In this document: piece by piece, positions 1 to 7,695 of the stretch | Layout: the number at the start of each line of letters is the position of its first letter | Position numbering within the stretch: the first letter of the stretch is position 1 | Source: Rhodococcus jostii NBRC 16295 | Lineage (GTDB): Bacteria > Actinomycetota > Actinomycetes > Mycobacteriales > Mycobacteriaceae | DNA: 47,825 nucleotides | Direction of reading: 5' to 3' | NCBI RefSeq assembly: GCF_001894825.1 | Contig: NZ_BCWY01000073.1 | Span: forward strand, 1 to 47,825 | The notes under the pieces: generated by a model | The model's database searches: none | Told to the model about the DNA's origin: nothing | What the model saw: the letters and a program-made list of their open reading frames with translations, nothing else | Translations under genes and position numbers: made by a program

Positions 1-1386
1 CTCGCCGCGGTCGTTGCGGTTGCCGCCGCCGTCGCGACCGCCGTATCCGCCCTCACGGCGGGGTCCGCGGTCACCGAACTTGCGGTCGCCGCCGCGGTCG
101 CCGCGGGAGTAGGTGTCGCGCACCGGTTCTCCGCTGGGCGCCTTGGCGCCGGTGATGCTGGCCAGCTTCTCCGAACCCGGGGTCACGGGCACGGCGGTGG
201 CGTCGACGCCCGCCATCCCGGTCAGGCGGCGGAACGTGCGCTTCTGGTTGGGGAGCACGATCGCGACGACGGTGCCCTTCTCGCCGGCCCGCGCGGTCCG
301 GCCGGCCCGGTGCAGGTAGTCCTTGTGGTCGGCGGGCGGATCGACGTGCACGACCAGGTCGATGCCGTCGACGTGGATGCCGCGGGCGGCGACGTCCGTG
401 GCGACGAGGACCGGGGTGCGGCCGTTCTTGAAGCGTTCGAGGACGCGGGTGCGCTGGTTCTGCGCCTTGCCGCCGTGCAGCGCCTCGGCGGCGATTCCCA
501 CCGCGCGGAGGCGGTCGGTGATGCCCTCGCAGCCGAGTTTGGTGCGGGCGAACATGATCGTGCGGCCTTCGCGGGCACCGATTTCGGCGAGGACGTTGTC
601 CTTCTGGCCGCGGTCGACGAGCAGCACGTAGTGCTCCATCGTGTCGACGCTGGCGCGACCGTCCTCGGTGGAGTGCTGGACGTGGTCGGGCAGGAACTGG
701 CGGACCAGCGACTGCACCTCACGGTCCAGGGTGGCCGAGAACAGCAGGCGCTGACCGTCGGCGGGGGTGTCGCCGAGGATGGACCGGACCTCGGGCAGGA
801 AGCCCATGTCGGCCATCTGATCGGCCTCGTCGAGCGCGGTGATCTCGATGGAATCGAGGATGCAGGTGCCCTGACGCAGGTGGTCGCCGAGGCGGCCGGG
901 GGTGGCGACGAGGATGTCGACACCGCGGCGCAGCTGGTCGACCTGCTTGGTGAAGGGGGTGCCGCCGACGGCGGGACGGACGGTCAGTCCCATGGCGCCC
1001 GCGTACGAGTTGAGGGAGTCGACCACCTGGAACGCGAGCTCACGGGTCGGAACCAGCACCAGTGCGCGGGGGCGCTTGGGTGCGGGCCGGTCCTCGTGGC
1101 GGGACAGGCGGGTGAGCATCGGCAGACCGAAGGCGAGGGTCTTGCCCGATCCGGTCTGTGCGCGGCCGAGCACGTTCTTGCCGGCGAGTGCGTCGGGCAC
1201 GGCCAGCGCCTGGATCGGCGACGGGACGGTGATGGAGTTGCGGGCGAGGGCCTGCACCAGGGGTGCGGGCAGGCCGATCTCCGCGAACGTCACGGTGGCC
1301 GTGTCGGCCTCCGTGGCGATCGGAGCTGGGGTTTCGGTGTCGTTCTGCTCAATGGGGGCAGACGACGTCTGGACAGCGTTGGTCAC
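1..1386 (-). CDS. DEAD-box ATP-dependent RNA helicase, RhlE-like (3' end beyond window)
   Basis: This RNA helicase unwinds structured RNA at the expense of ATP in the cytoplasm. From the GTG at 1386 the frame is open for 462 codons to the window edge. Motifs appear in order: Q-motif region near residues 53-59, Walker A AQTGSGKT (76-83), PTRELA (113-118), TPGR (162-165), DEAD (186-189), SAT (217-219), then ARGIHVDGID and HRAGRTAR in the second RecA lobe. The visible C-terminal tail is rich in Gly, Asp and Arg, as in RhlE/CsdA-type enzymes that bind RNA with a basic tail. The start is supported by GGAGAGGT six bases upstream. About 225 bp separate it from the next gene, so a long leader, common for cold-induced helicases, is possible. 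The family is certain; the exact subfamily is not. Confidence 0.93.
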   Translation of the reverse strand, partial: MTNAVQTSSAPIEQNDTETPAPIATEADTATVTFAEIGLPAPLVQALARNSITVPSPIQALAVPDALAGKNVLGRAQTGSGKTLAFGLPMLTRLSRHEDRPAPKRPRALVLVPTRELAFQVVDSLNSYAGAMGLTVRPAVGGTPFTKQVDQLRRGVDILVATPGRLGDHLRQGTCILDSIEITALDEADQMADMGFLPEVRSILGDTPADGQRLLFSATLDREVQSLVRQFLPDHVQHSTEDGRASVDTMEHYVLLVDRGQKDNVLAEIGAREGRTIMFARTKLGCEGITDRLRAVGIAAEALHGGKAQNQRTRVLERFKNGRTPVLVATDVAARGIHVDGIDLVVHVDPPADHKDYLHRAGRTARAGEKGTVVAIVLPNQKRTFRRLTGMAGVDATAVPVTPGSEKLASITGAKAPSGEPVRDTYSRGDRGGDRKFGDRGPRREGGYGGRDGGGNRNDRGE

Positions 1387-1611
1387 GCAGATACCTCTCC
1401 GGGCATAGGGCGCGTCGCGGAGCGGGGGCTGTCATGCAGCACGCACAAAGGGACGAGCCAGGGCACATGTCACCTGGTCAATCCATTCGCGGAAGTGCGG
1501 GGAATTGGGCTGTGTGCCGTTTCAGTGTTGATGGGCCGCAGTGGCGACCGTGAACCAGTGTACGCGACGGGGCGCCCAGTTATCGAACCCGGCGGGATGT
1601 GAGCTGGGCGA

Positions 1612-2565
1612 CTATACGGCGCTGAACAACCGGCTCAGTTCGGTGAGCCAGGGGACGGCGACGGCGATGGTCGGCACCACGAGGATGGCCACCGACGCGG
1701 CGTAGGCGGCGAGCGCGACCGGGGTGCCCGCCTCCGAGGACGCCAGCCGCTGCACCCGCAGCAGGGTGCTGGGACCGCCCGCGGCCATCGCGCCCTTCGG
1801 GGCGATCGACCCGGAACAGGCGACCAGCGCGCGGGCCAGCGCGGTCGGCCCGGTGGCGCGGACCGCGGAGTCGTCGGCCAGCATCTCGACCAGCAACTGC
1901 ACCGATCCGAGCGCGGACTTGCTGCGCACCACGGTGGGGAAGGCGGCGTTGACGGCGGTGAAGGCCTCGAGGACGAGGTCGTGGCGGGCGCGCAAATGGG
2001 ACCGCTCGTGGGTGAGGATCGCGGTGATCTCCGCGTCGTCGAGGTTGGTGAACGTGCCCTGGCTCAGCACCACCCGCTGGCGCAGACCGGGCAGGCAGTA
2101 GGCGATGGGCTCGGTGACGTCGAGGACACGCAGATCCGGTGTGCGGGCGAGGGGGGACGACGAGTCGCAGCGGTCGAGGAGGTCGACCAGCATGCGGTGC
2201 CGGGCGCGTCGGCGCCGGGTGCGGACCCCGACCTGCACGATCGCGAAGATCAGTTTGGCACCGACCAGCAGGGTGAGGGCGAACACCACCACGTAGAGCA
2301 GCCACAGGGGCAGGCCCAGCGCGTCGATCTCGGCTACCGGCGCCGTGGTGGGCCGCCCGTCCGGTCCGGGGACGAGGAGTTGGCTGGCGATCGCGAGCCC
2401 GGAACTGAACGCGGAAAGGACCGCGGCCAGGGCGATTGCCTGCCACAGCACGAGAGCTGCTCGGGGGGCGCGATGCGGCCATCGGGCACGGCTCAACAGC
2501 GCAGGGACAGGCCCTGCGAGAAGAAGTGCGAGTACTCCGAATACCAGCGCGGTGGTGGCGTCCAT
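1612..2565 (-). CDS. M56 family (BlaR1/MecR1-like) membrane metalloprotease
   Basis: A 317-aa integral membrane protein with hydrophobic segments near residues 5-25, 40-65 and 85-115 and at the C-terminus. Its zinc-protease motif HERSH (HExxH) lies near residue 187, followed by an Glu-containing helix (LVEMLADDSAV) that can supply the third zinc ligand. In BlaR1/MecR1 such a domain activates repressor cleavage when beta-lactam is sensed. This protein lacks the C-terminal penicillin-binding sensor domain, so its stimulus is unknown. It begins 26 bp after the BlaI-like gene and on the same strand, which is the usual repressor/protease pair and matches the Rv1846c-Rv1845c order in Mycobacterium tuberculosis (from memory). 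Confidence 0.87.
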   Translation of the reverse strand: MDATTALVFGVLALLLAGPVPALLSRARWPHRAPRAALVLWQAIALAAVLSAFSSGLAIASQLLVPGPDGRPTTAPVAEIDALGLPLWLLYVVVFALTLLVGAKLIFAIVQVGVRTRRRRARHRMLVDLLDRCDSSSPLARTPDLRVLDVTEPIAYCLPGLRQRVVLSQGTFTNLDDAEITAILTHERSHLRARHDLVLEAFTAVNAAFPTVVRSKSALGSVQLLVEMLADDSAVRATGPTALARALVACSGSIAPKGAMAAGGPSTLLRVQRLASSEAGTPVALAAYAASVAILVVPTIAVAVPWLTELSRLFSAV

Positions 2566-2591
2566 GTCCTACTCATCATGCATGACGAACG

Positions 2592-3005
2592 TCAGCCGGC
2601 GCGAACGGTTCCCGACTGATTGTCTCCGGCGGATCGTTCCTTGGCCTCGAGTGCGGCGAGGGCCTCGCGCAGCGCGTCGGCCTCGTCGGCGCCGACCTGG
2701 CCCACGAAGTGCACGAGTGCCGCGGCGCGGCTTCCGGACTTGTCGGCCTGCTGTAGGGCGTCCACCATCAGGCTCGCGACCAGTTCTTCGCGCTGGTGCA
2801 CCGGCAGGTACCGGTGGGCGCGGTCGTCGCGCTGCTGAATGACGAGGTGCTTCTTCGCCAGCCTCTGGAGCACCGTCATGACAGTCGTGTACGCGAGTTC
2901 ACGGCGCGCTGCCAGTGCCTCGTGTACCTGCCGTACCGTCTGCGGTTCCGATGTGGACCACAGGTGATCCATCACTGCGCGTTCGAGTTCGCCGAGTCCA
3001 GCCAT
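2592..3005 (-). CDS. blaI: BlaI/MecI/CopY family transcriptional repressor
   Basis: A 137-aa winged-helix repressor. The N-terminal domain (LGELERAVMDHLWS, then TVRQVHEAL and AYTTVMTVLQRLAKKHLV as recognition helix) is the standard BlaI signature. The C-terminal half (VASLMVDALQQADKSGSRAAAL and the following helices) is the dimerisation and cleavage region. Members repress beta-lactamase or other envelope-stress genes and usually autoregulate. A TACTAC-N2-GTAGTA palindrome lies 35 bp upstream, in the space shared with the divergent mprF-like gene, so both directions may be controlled by this protein. The downstream M56 protease gene is probably cotranscribed. Confidence 0.92.
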   Translation of the reverse strand: MAGLGELERAVMDHLWSTSEPQTVRQVHEALAARRELAYTTVMTVLQRLAKKHLVIQQRDDRAHRYLPVHQREELVASLMVDALQQADKSGSRAAALVHFVGQVGADEADALREALAALEAKERSAGDNQSGTVRAG

Positions 3006-3039
3006 AAACCGATTCTACGGATACGACGACGCAGATACG

Positions 3040-3053
3040 TACTACTGGTAGTA
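3040..3053. promoter_or_regulatory. BlaI-type operator palindrome
   Basis: TACTAC-TG-GTAGTA is a 6-2-6 inverted repeat, extended by a further GTA to 3056. It lies between the divergent blaI (start 3005) and mprF-like (start about 3181) genes. Its form resembles TAC/GTA dyads bound by BlaI/MecI repressors. Binding is inferred from position and family. Confidence 0.7.
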
Positions 3054-3180
3054 GTAAAACTGCGTCACGGCGTGTGGTATTGGCCATAGTTCGAACGGGT
3101 GGTTTACGGTCGGGTGGGTAGCGGCCGACCCGCCGGGCAAGCTTTCGTTCTCGACATCGCGGAGAGTGGGGACCTGGGGG

Positions 3181-5757
3181 ATGAAGACCGACGACAGCGC
3201 GGCGACCGGGCACGGTACGGCGGCCAAGGTCAGGGGTCAGACGGGGCGGGCCGCGGACTGGGTGCGGGGAGCGCCGGTCAGTTTCTCGCTCCTGCTCGTG
3301 ATCTGGATTCTCGCGATCGCCACGTCCAGCGTGATCGGCGGCCCGTCCCACGACCTGTCCCAGCACGTGGCGATCGGGATCCGGGCCTTCCAGAACGGCT
3401 CGGTGTGGACGCTGCTGACCGCCGGACTGTGGGGCGACGACGTCCTGGCCTACCTGTCGACCACCGTCCTCGTCCTCGTCGCCGCCGCACCGCTGGAACG
3501 TCGCATGGGTTCGGCGCGGTTCGCGCTGGCCGCCGTCGCCACCCAGGTGCTGGGCGGGTTGCTGGCGTTGTCGGTGGCCGCGGTCGCGAAGGTCGTCGAC
3601 GCGAACTGGGGTTTCCGGTTGCACGTGGGCATGGCGGTGGGCCCCAGCACCTGGATCGTCGGCGCCGCGATGGTGGCCAGTTCGAACATGGGCACCCTGT
3701 GGCGGCGGCGGATCCGCGTCGGTGTCCTCGCGTTCACGATCACCCTGGCCCTGTTCAGTGGATCGCTGCAGGACGTGGTCCGGCTCGCCGCCGCCGTGGT
3801 GGGTCTGGTGATCGGCCGCTGGATCGTCGGCCGGTCGGCGCGCGGCGAACGGATCGCGGGCACCCAGCGCGAGGGCCGGGTGCTCGTCGCGATCGTGGTG
3901 GCGGCCAGTGCGATCGGCCCGATGATCGCCGCGCTGTCCGCGGAGGCGGTCGGCCCCCTCGCCGTGCTGCGCGACCTGTTCCGCGGCGTCCCCTACACCG
4001 CTGGCGAGGTGCGCGACCTGTGCGAGGTGTCGGCGACGGACCCCGAATGCCGTCGCGGGCTGCTCGAACTGCGCCTGTCCGGGGTCGGCCCGACCCTGCT
4101 GAGTCTGATGCCGTCCCTGTTCCTCCTCACCCTCAGCGACGGTCTCCGACGGGGCCGTCGCTTCGCGTGGGTCGCGTCCGTCGTCGCCCAGGCGATTCTG
4201 CTGGTGTTGTCGCTGCTCAACTTCGCGGTCCGGTTCGTCGATTCGCTCGACGAGGACTCCCTGTTCTACGGTCTGGCCGACCCGAACCTGTACCGGACGC
4301 TGGTGCCGTTCCTGACGCCGTTGGCGATCCTGATCGTGCTGCTCGCCACCCGGCGGTTCTTCGACGTCGCCGCCCCGGCCGGAACCTACCGCCGGCTGGC
4401 GATCGTGCTGGTGTCGCTCCTGGCCGGTCTCGCCGTCCTCTACGTGCTGGGCGGATTGTGGGCGCGGCACGGGTTCGACCCCCGGCCGGGATTCACGACG
4501 CTGCTGGCCGACTTCCCGGAGCGGCTGATCCCGCCCGTGTACCTGCAATGGCTCGACCCCCGGCTGCTGCCGGAGAGCATTCCCGCGACGCTGCTGTACG
4601 AGTGGACCGGGGTGGTGTTCTGGGTGGCCCTGTGCGCGCTGGTCGCGGCGACGTTCCTCAGTCCCGCCATCGGATCGGACTCGGCGGCCGCCGAACGCGC
4701 TCGGGCTCTGCTGAAGTCGGGGAGCGGAAGCCCGCTGTCCTGGATGACGACGTGGCGCGGCAACCACTACTGGTTCTCCGCCGACGGCACCGGCTACGTC
4801 GCGTACCGGGTCCTCGCCGGGGTCGCCCTCACGACCGGTGACCCGGTCGGCCCGCCGGACCGGTTGCGCGACAACGTCGAACACTTCGCCGAATTCGCCT
4901 CCGCCAACGGCTGGATTCCGTGCTTCTACTCGGTGACCGGTGAGGTCCGCGACGTCACGGACGCCCTCGGCTGGAGCGGGATCCAGGTCGCCGAGGAGAC
5001 GGTGCTGGACCTGGGCCGGATCGCGTTCACCGGCAAGCGGTTCCAGGACGTCCGGACCGCCCTGAACAAGGCGAAGAAATCGGGGATCACCGCCGAATGG
5101 GTCAGCTTCCCCAGCGCCCCACGGTCGATCACCGACCAGATCACCGCGATCTCCGAGGAATGGGTGGCCGACAAGGGGATGCCCGAGATGGGGTTCACCC
5201 TCGGCGGACTCGACGAGGTCGACGATCCGGAGGTGCGCTGCCTGATCGCCGTCGACGAGGACCGCACCGTGCACGGCGTCACGTCCTGGCTGCCGGTGTA
5301 CCAGGACGGCCGGGTGGTCGGCTGGACGCTGGACTTCATGCGGCGCCGCGCCGAGGGGTTCCGTCCGGCGATGGAGTTCCTCATCGCGTCCGCGGCGCTG
5401 AAACTGGAGGAGGAGGGGGCGCAGTTCCTGAGCCTGTCCGGCGCCCCTCTCGCCAAGGTCGAGCAACCGGACACCGACGCCGACGAGCGGGAGCAGTCGG
5501 AGTCGTCGAGCCTGTCGGCGGTGATGGACAGCGTGCTCGACCTGCTGGGCCGGACCCTGGAGCCGGTGTACGGGTTCCGGTCGCTGCTGGCGTTCAAGTC
5601 GAAGTTCCAGCCCCGGTACGTGGCGATGCACATGACGTTCGCCGACCCGGCCGCCCTGCCGAGCATTGGTAACGCCGTCGGCAGGGCGTACCTTCCGACG
5701 GTGTCGCTGGGGCAGAGCTTCCGGCTGGTGCGGACGATGATCGGCGGCCGCCGATGA
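3181..5757 (+). CDS. MprF/LysX-like phosphatidylglycerol lysyltransferase with rhomboid-like membrane domain
   Basis: An 858-aa membrane enzyme. The N-terminal half has many hydrophobic segments. Its first ~200 residues resemble a rhomboid fold (WTLLTAGLW, then LERRMGSARF, then GPSTWIVGAAM). The C-terminal ~330 residues (from WMTTWRGNHYWFS through KLEEEGAQFLSLSGAPL and LLAFKSKFQPRY) are the DUF2156 GNAT-fold domain that transfers an aminoacyl group from tRNA to phosphatidylglycerol. This lowers the negative charge of the membrane and protects against cationic peptides. No lysyl-tRNA synthetase domain follows, unlike mycobacterial LysX. I prefer the ATG at 3181; an in-frame GTG at 3166 would add five residues. 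The gene is divergent from blaI and ends 4 bp from the convergent siderophore ATPase gene, with no terminator visible. Confidence 0.85.
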   Translation: MKTDDSAATGHGTAAKVRGQTGRAADWVRGAPVSFSLLLVIWILAIATSSVIGGPSHDLSQHVAIGIRAFQNGSVWTLLTAGLWGDDVLAYLSTTVLVLVAAAPLERRMGSARFALAAVATQVLGGLLALSVAAVAKVVDANWGFRLHVGMAVGPSTWIVGAAMVASSNMGTLWRRRIRVGVLAFTITLALFSGSLQDVVRLAAAVVGLVIGRWIVGRSARGERIAGTQREGRVLVAIVVAASAIGPMIAALSAEAVGPLAVLRDLFRGVPYTAGEVRDLCEVSATDPECRRGLLELRLSGVGPTLLSLMPSLFLLTLSDGLRRGRRFAWVASVVAQAILLVLSLLNFAVRFVDSLDEDSLFYGLADPNLYRTLVPFLTPLAILIVLLATRRFFDVAAPAGTYRRLAIVLVSLLAGLAVLYVLGGLWARHGFDPRPGFTTLLADFPERLIPPVYLQWLDPRLLPESIPATLLYEWTGVVFWVALCALVAATFLSPAIGSDSAAAERARALLKSGSGSPLSWMTTWRGNHYWFSADGTGYVAYRVLAGVALTTGDPVGPPDRLRDNVEHFAEFASANGWIPCFYSVTGEVRDVTDALGWSGIQVAEETVLDLGRIAFTGKRFQDVRTALNKAKKSGITAEWVSFPSAPRSITDQITAISEEWVADKGMPEMGFTLGGLDEVDDPEVRCLIAVDEDRTVHGVTSWLPVYQDGRVVGWTLDFMRRRAEGFRPAMEFLIASAALKLEEEGAQFLSLSGAPLAKVEQPDTDADEREQSESSSLSAVMDSVLDLLGRTLEPVYGFRSLLAFKSKFQPRYVAMHMTFADPAALPSIGNAVGRAYLPTVSLGQSFRLVRTMIGGRR

Positions 5758-5761
5758 CCGG

Positions 5762-6595
5762 CTACTTCGTTGCCGGCCCGCCCACCGCGCCGTACACGTG
5801 GCGGGTGCCGATCGGCACCACCAGCGGGCGATCCGACACCGGGTCGGCGATGACCGCGGCTTCGAGTCCGAACACCTCGAGGAGGAGTTCGGCGGAGATG
5901 ATGTCCTTCGGCGCCCCGGCCGCGACGATGGTGCCGTCCCGCATCACGATCAGCTGATCGCTGTAGCGGATCGCGAGGTTGAGGTCGTGGAGCACCATCA
6001 CCACGGTGCGGCCCAGCTCCTCGTGCATCCGGTCCACCAGGTCGAGGACCTCGATCGAGTGCGCCAGGTCCAGGTAGGTGGTGGGCTCGTCGAGCAGGAG
6101 GATGTCGGTGCCCTGCGCGAGGGCCATCGAGATCCAGGCCCGCTGGCGCTGCCCGCCCGACAGCTGGTCGACGGGGCGGTCGGCGAGGTCGGACACCCCG
6201 GTCAGGGCGAGCGCCTCGGCGACCTCGCCCTCGTCGTCGGACGACCATTGCCGGAGCCACGACTGGTGCGGGTGCCGGCCGCGGGCCACCAGGTCGGCCA
6301 CCGTCAACCCCTCCGGGGCGACCGGCGCCTGGGGGAGCATGCCCAGGGTGCGGGCGACGTCCTTGGTGCGCATCGAGCCGATCGCCTTGCCGTCCAGTAG
6401 CACCGAACCGTTGCGCGGTTTCAGCAGACGTCCCAGCGCGCGCAGCAGCGTGGACTTGCCGCAGCCGTTCGGGCCGATCACGGTGGTGATCACCCCGGTC
6501 TTCACCGCGAGGTCGAGGTTGTCGACGATGACCCGGTCGCCGTATCCGAGACTCAGGTGTTCGGCGATCAGTCGAGCGTCAGTCTGCACGGTCAT
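5762..6595 (-). CDS. Siderophore ABC transporter ATP-binding protein (FepC/FecE type)
   Basis: A 277-aa ATPase with Walker A GPNGCGKST (about 42-50), Q-loop MLPQAP, signature LSGGQRQR, Walker B ILLLDEPTTYLD and the switch His in MVLHDLN. It energises uptake of ferric siderophores through the two FecCD-type permeases encoded just upstream. Its start overlaps the end of the preceding permease gene by 4 bp (ATGA), which indicates translational coupling. No substrate-binding lipoprotein gene lies in the window, so the operon probably uses one encoded elsewhere. Expression is expected to follow the IdeR box at 9222. Confidence 0.95.
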   Translation of the reverse strand: MTVQTDARLIAEHLSLGYGDRVIVDNLDLAVKTGVITTVIGPNGCGKSTLLRALGRLLKPRNGSVLLDGKAIGSMRTKDVARTLGMLPQAPVAPEGLTVADLVARGRHPHQSWLRQWSSDDEGEVAEALALTGVSDLADRPVDQLSGGQRQRAWISMALAQGTDILLLDEPTTYLDLAHSIEVLDLVDRMHEELGRTVVMVLHDLNLAIRYSDQLIVMRDGTIVAAGAPKDIISAELLLEVFGLEAAVIADPVSDRPLVVPIGTRHVYGAVGGPATK

Positions 6596-7695
6596 GCCGA
6601 GACCTTCCGATTGTTGCGAACCAGCAGATACAGCAGGAATGGGCCGCCGAGTGCCGAGGTGACGATGCCGACGGGCAGTTCGACGGGCAGGATCGTGCGG
6701 GCAACCACATCACTGCCTACCACGAGCACGGCGCCGGTGAGTGCGGACGCGATGAGCGGCGGCCCGGCGGAACGCACCAGCCGCAGCGCCACCTGCGGTG
6801 CGGCGAGCGCGACGAAGCCGACCGGCCCCGCCGCCGCGGTCGCGATGCCGGCGAGCGCGACGGCCATGAGCAGCAGTCGCGCCTGCGACCACTGCAACCG
6901 CACCCCCAGTGACACGGCGTTGTCGTCGCCGAGCCGGAGGGCGCCCATCGTGAACGACGAGATCACCGCGTAGCCGCCGACGAGGACGACGGCGATCGTG
7001 ACGGGCCACACCTGACTCCAGGCGGCGCCGTTGAGGGAGCCGTTGAGCCACACCTGCGCGCGGGAGGCGTCGTTGATGTCGGCGGAGATGAGCAGCCAGC
7101 CGGTGACCGCGATCAGCATGGCGTTGATTCCGATGCCGATCAGGATCAGCCGGTAGCCCTCCACCCCGCCGCGCCACGCGAGGAGGTAGATGATCAGCGC
7201 GGTGAGGAGCCCGCCGAACAGGGCCGCGAGGGGGATGCCCAGGGTGGCGAGGATGCCGACGAAGCTGCCGCCGCCGCCGAGGACGATCAGCGCGACCGCG
7301 GCGGCGCTGGCACCGGACGTGATGCCGAGGATGTCGGGGCTGGCCAGTGCGTTGCGGGCGATCGACTGGGTGATGGCGCCGGCCAGGCCGAGGGCCATGC
7401 CGATGAACACCCCGGTCAGCGACCGGGGCAGGCGGAGGTCCATGACGATGAAGTTCTGCGCCTTCGTGCCGCCGCCGAACAGCACCCGCGTGACCTCGGG
7501 GATGGACAGCGGGTAGTCGCCGCGGCCGATGTTGAGGCACAACACGAGGAACAGTGCCACCAGCAGTGCCATGTTGACGGCGATGCCGAGGGGGCGCAGG
7601 ACGAGGGAGACCGGCCCGCGCCGGAACGCGGGGCGGCTCGGCACGCGGGCCGGAGGCGTCCCGACGTCGGGGCGCACGTCGTCTCGAGTGCTCAC
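6592..7695 (-). CDS. FecCD-family siderophore ABC transporter permease
   Basis: A 367-aa permease with about nine to ten hydrophobic helices. FecCD hallmarks are LRLPRSLTGVFIGMALGLAGA, NALASPDILGITSGA, LNGSLNGAAW and PVGFVALAAPQVALRLVRSAGP, the last being the cytoplasmic loop that docks on the ATPase. It pairs with the product of the upstream gene as a heterodimer, like FepD/FepG. It overlaps both neighbours by 4 bp. The length agrees with the family once a short N-terminal cytoplasmic tail is allowed for. Confidence 0.95.
   Translation of the reverse strand: MSTRDDVRPDVGTPPARVPSRPAFRRGPVSLVLRPLGIAVNMALLVALFLVLCLNIGRGDYPLSIPEVTRVLFGGGTKAQNFIVMDLRLPRSLTGVFIGMALGLAGAITQSIARNALASPDILGITSGASAAAVALIVLGGGGSFVGILATLGIPLAALFGGLLTALIIYLLAWRGGVEGYRLILIGIGINAMLIAVTGWLLISADINDASRAQVWLNGSLNGAAWSQVWPVTIAVVLVGGYAVISSFTMGALRLGDDNAVSLGVRLQWSQARLLLMAVALAGIATAAAGPVGFVALAAPQVALRLVRSAGPPLIASALTGAVLVVGSDVVARTILPVELPVGIVTSALGGPFLLYLLVRNNRKVSA

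Noticed and set aside
310..1602. A 430-codon plus-strand frame over the helicase gene
   Set aside because: Composition is a reflection of the helicase codons; helicase motifs on the minus strand are unambiguous.
2899..5631. A 910-codon open frame antisense to the mprF-like gene
   Set aside because: It has Arg/Gly/Gln-rich composition typical of GC-rich shadow frames, no domain, and the opposite strand encodes a convincing membrane enzyme.
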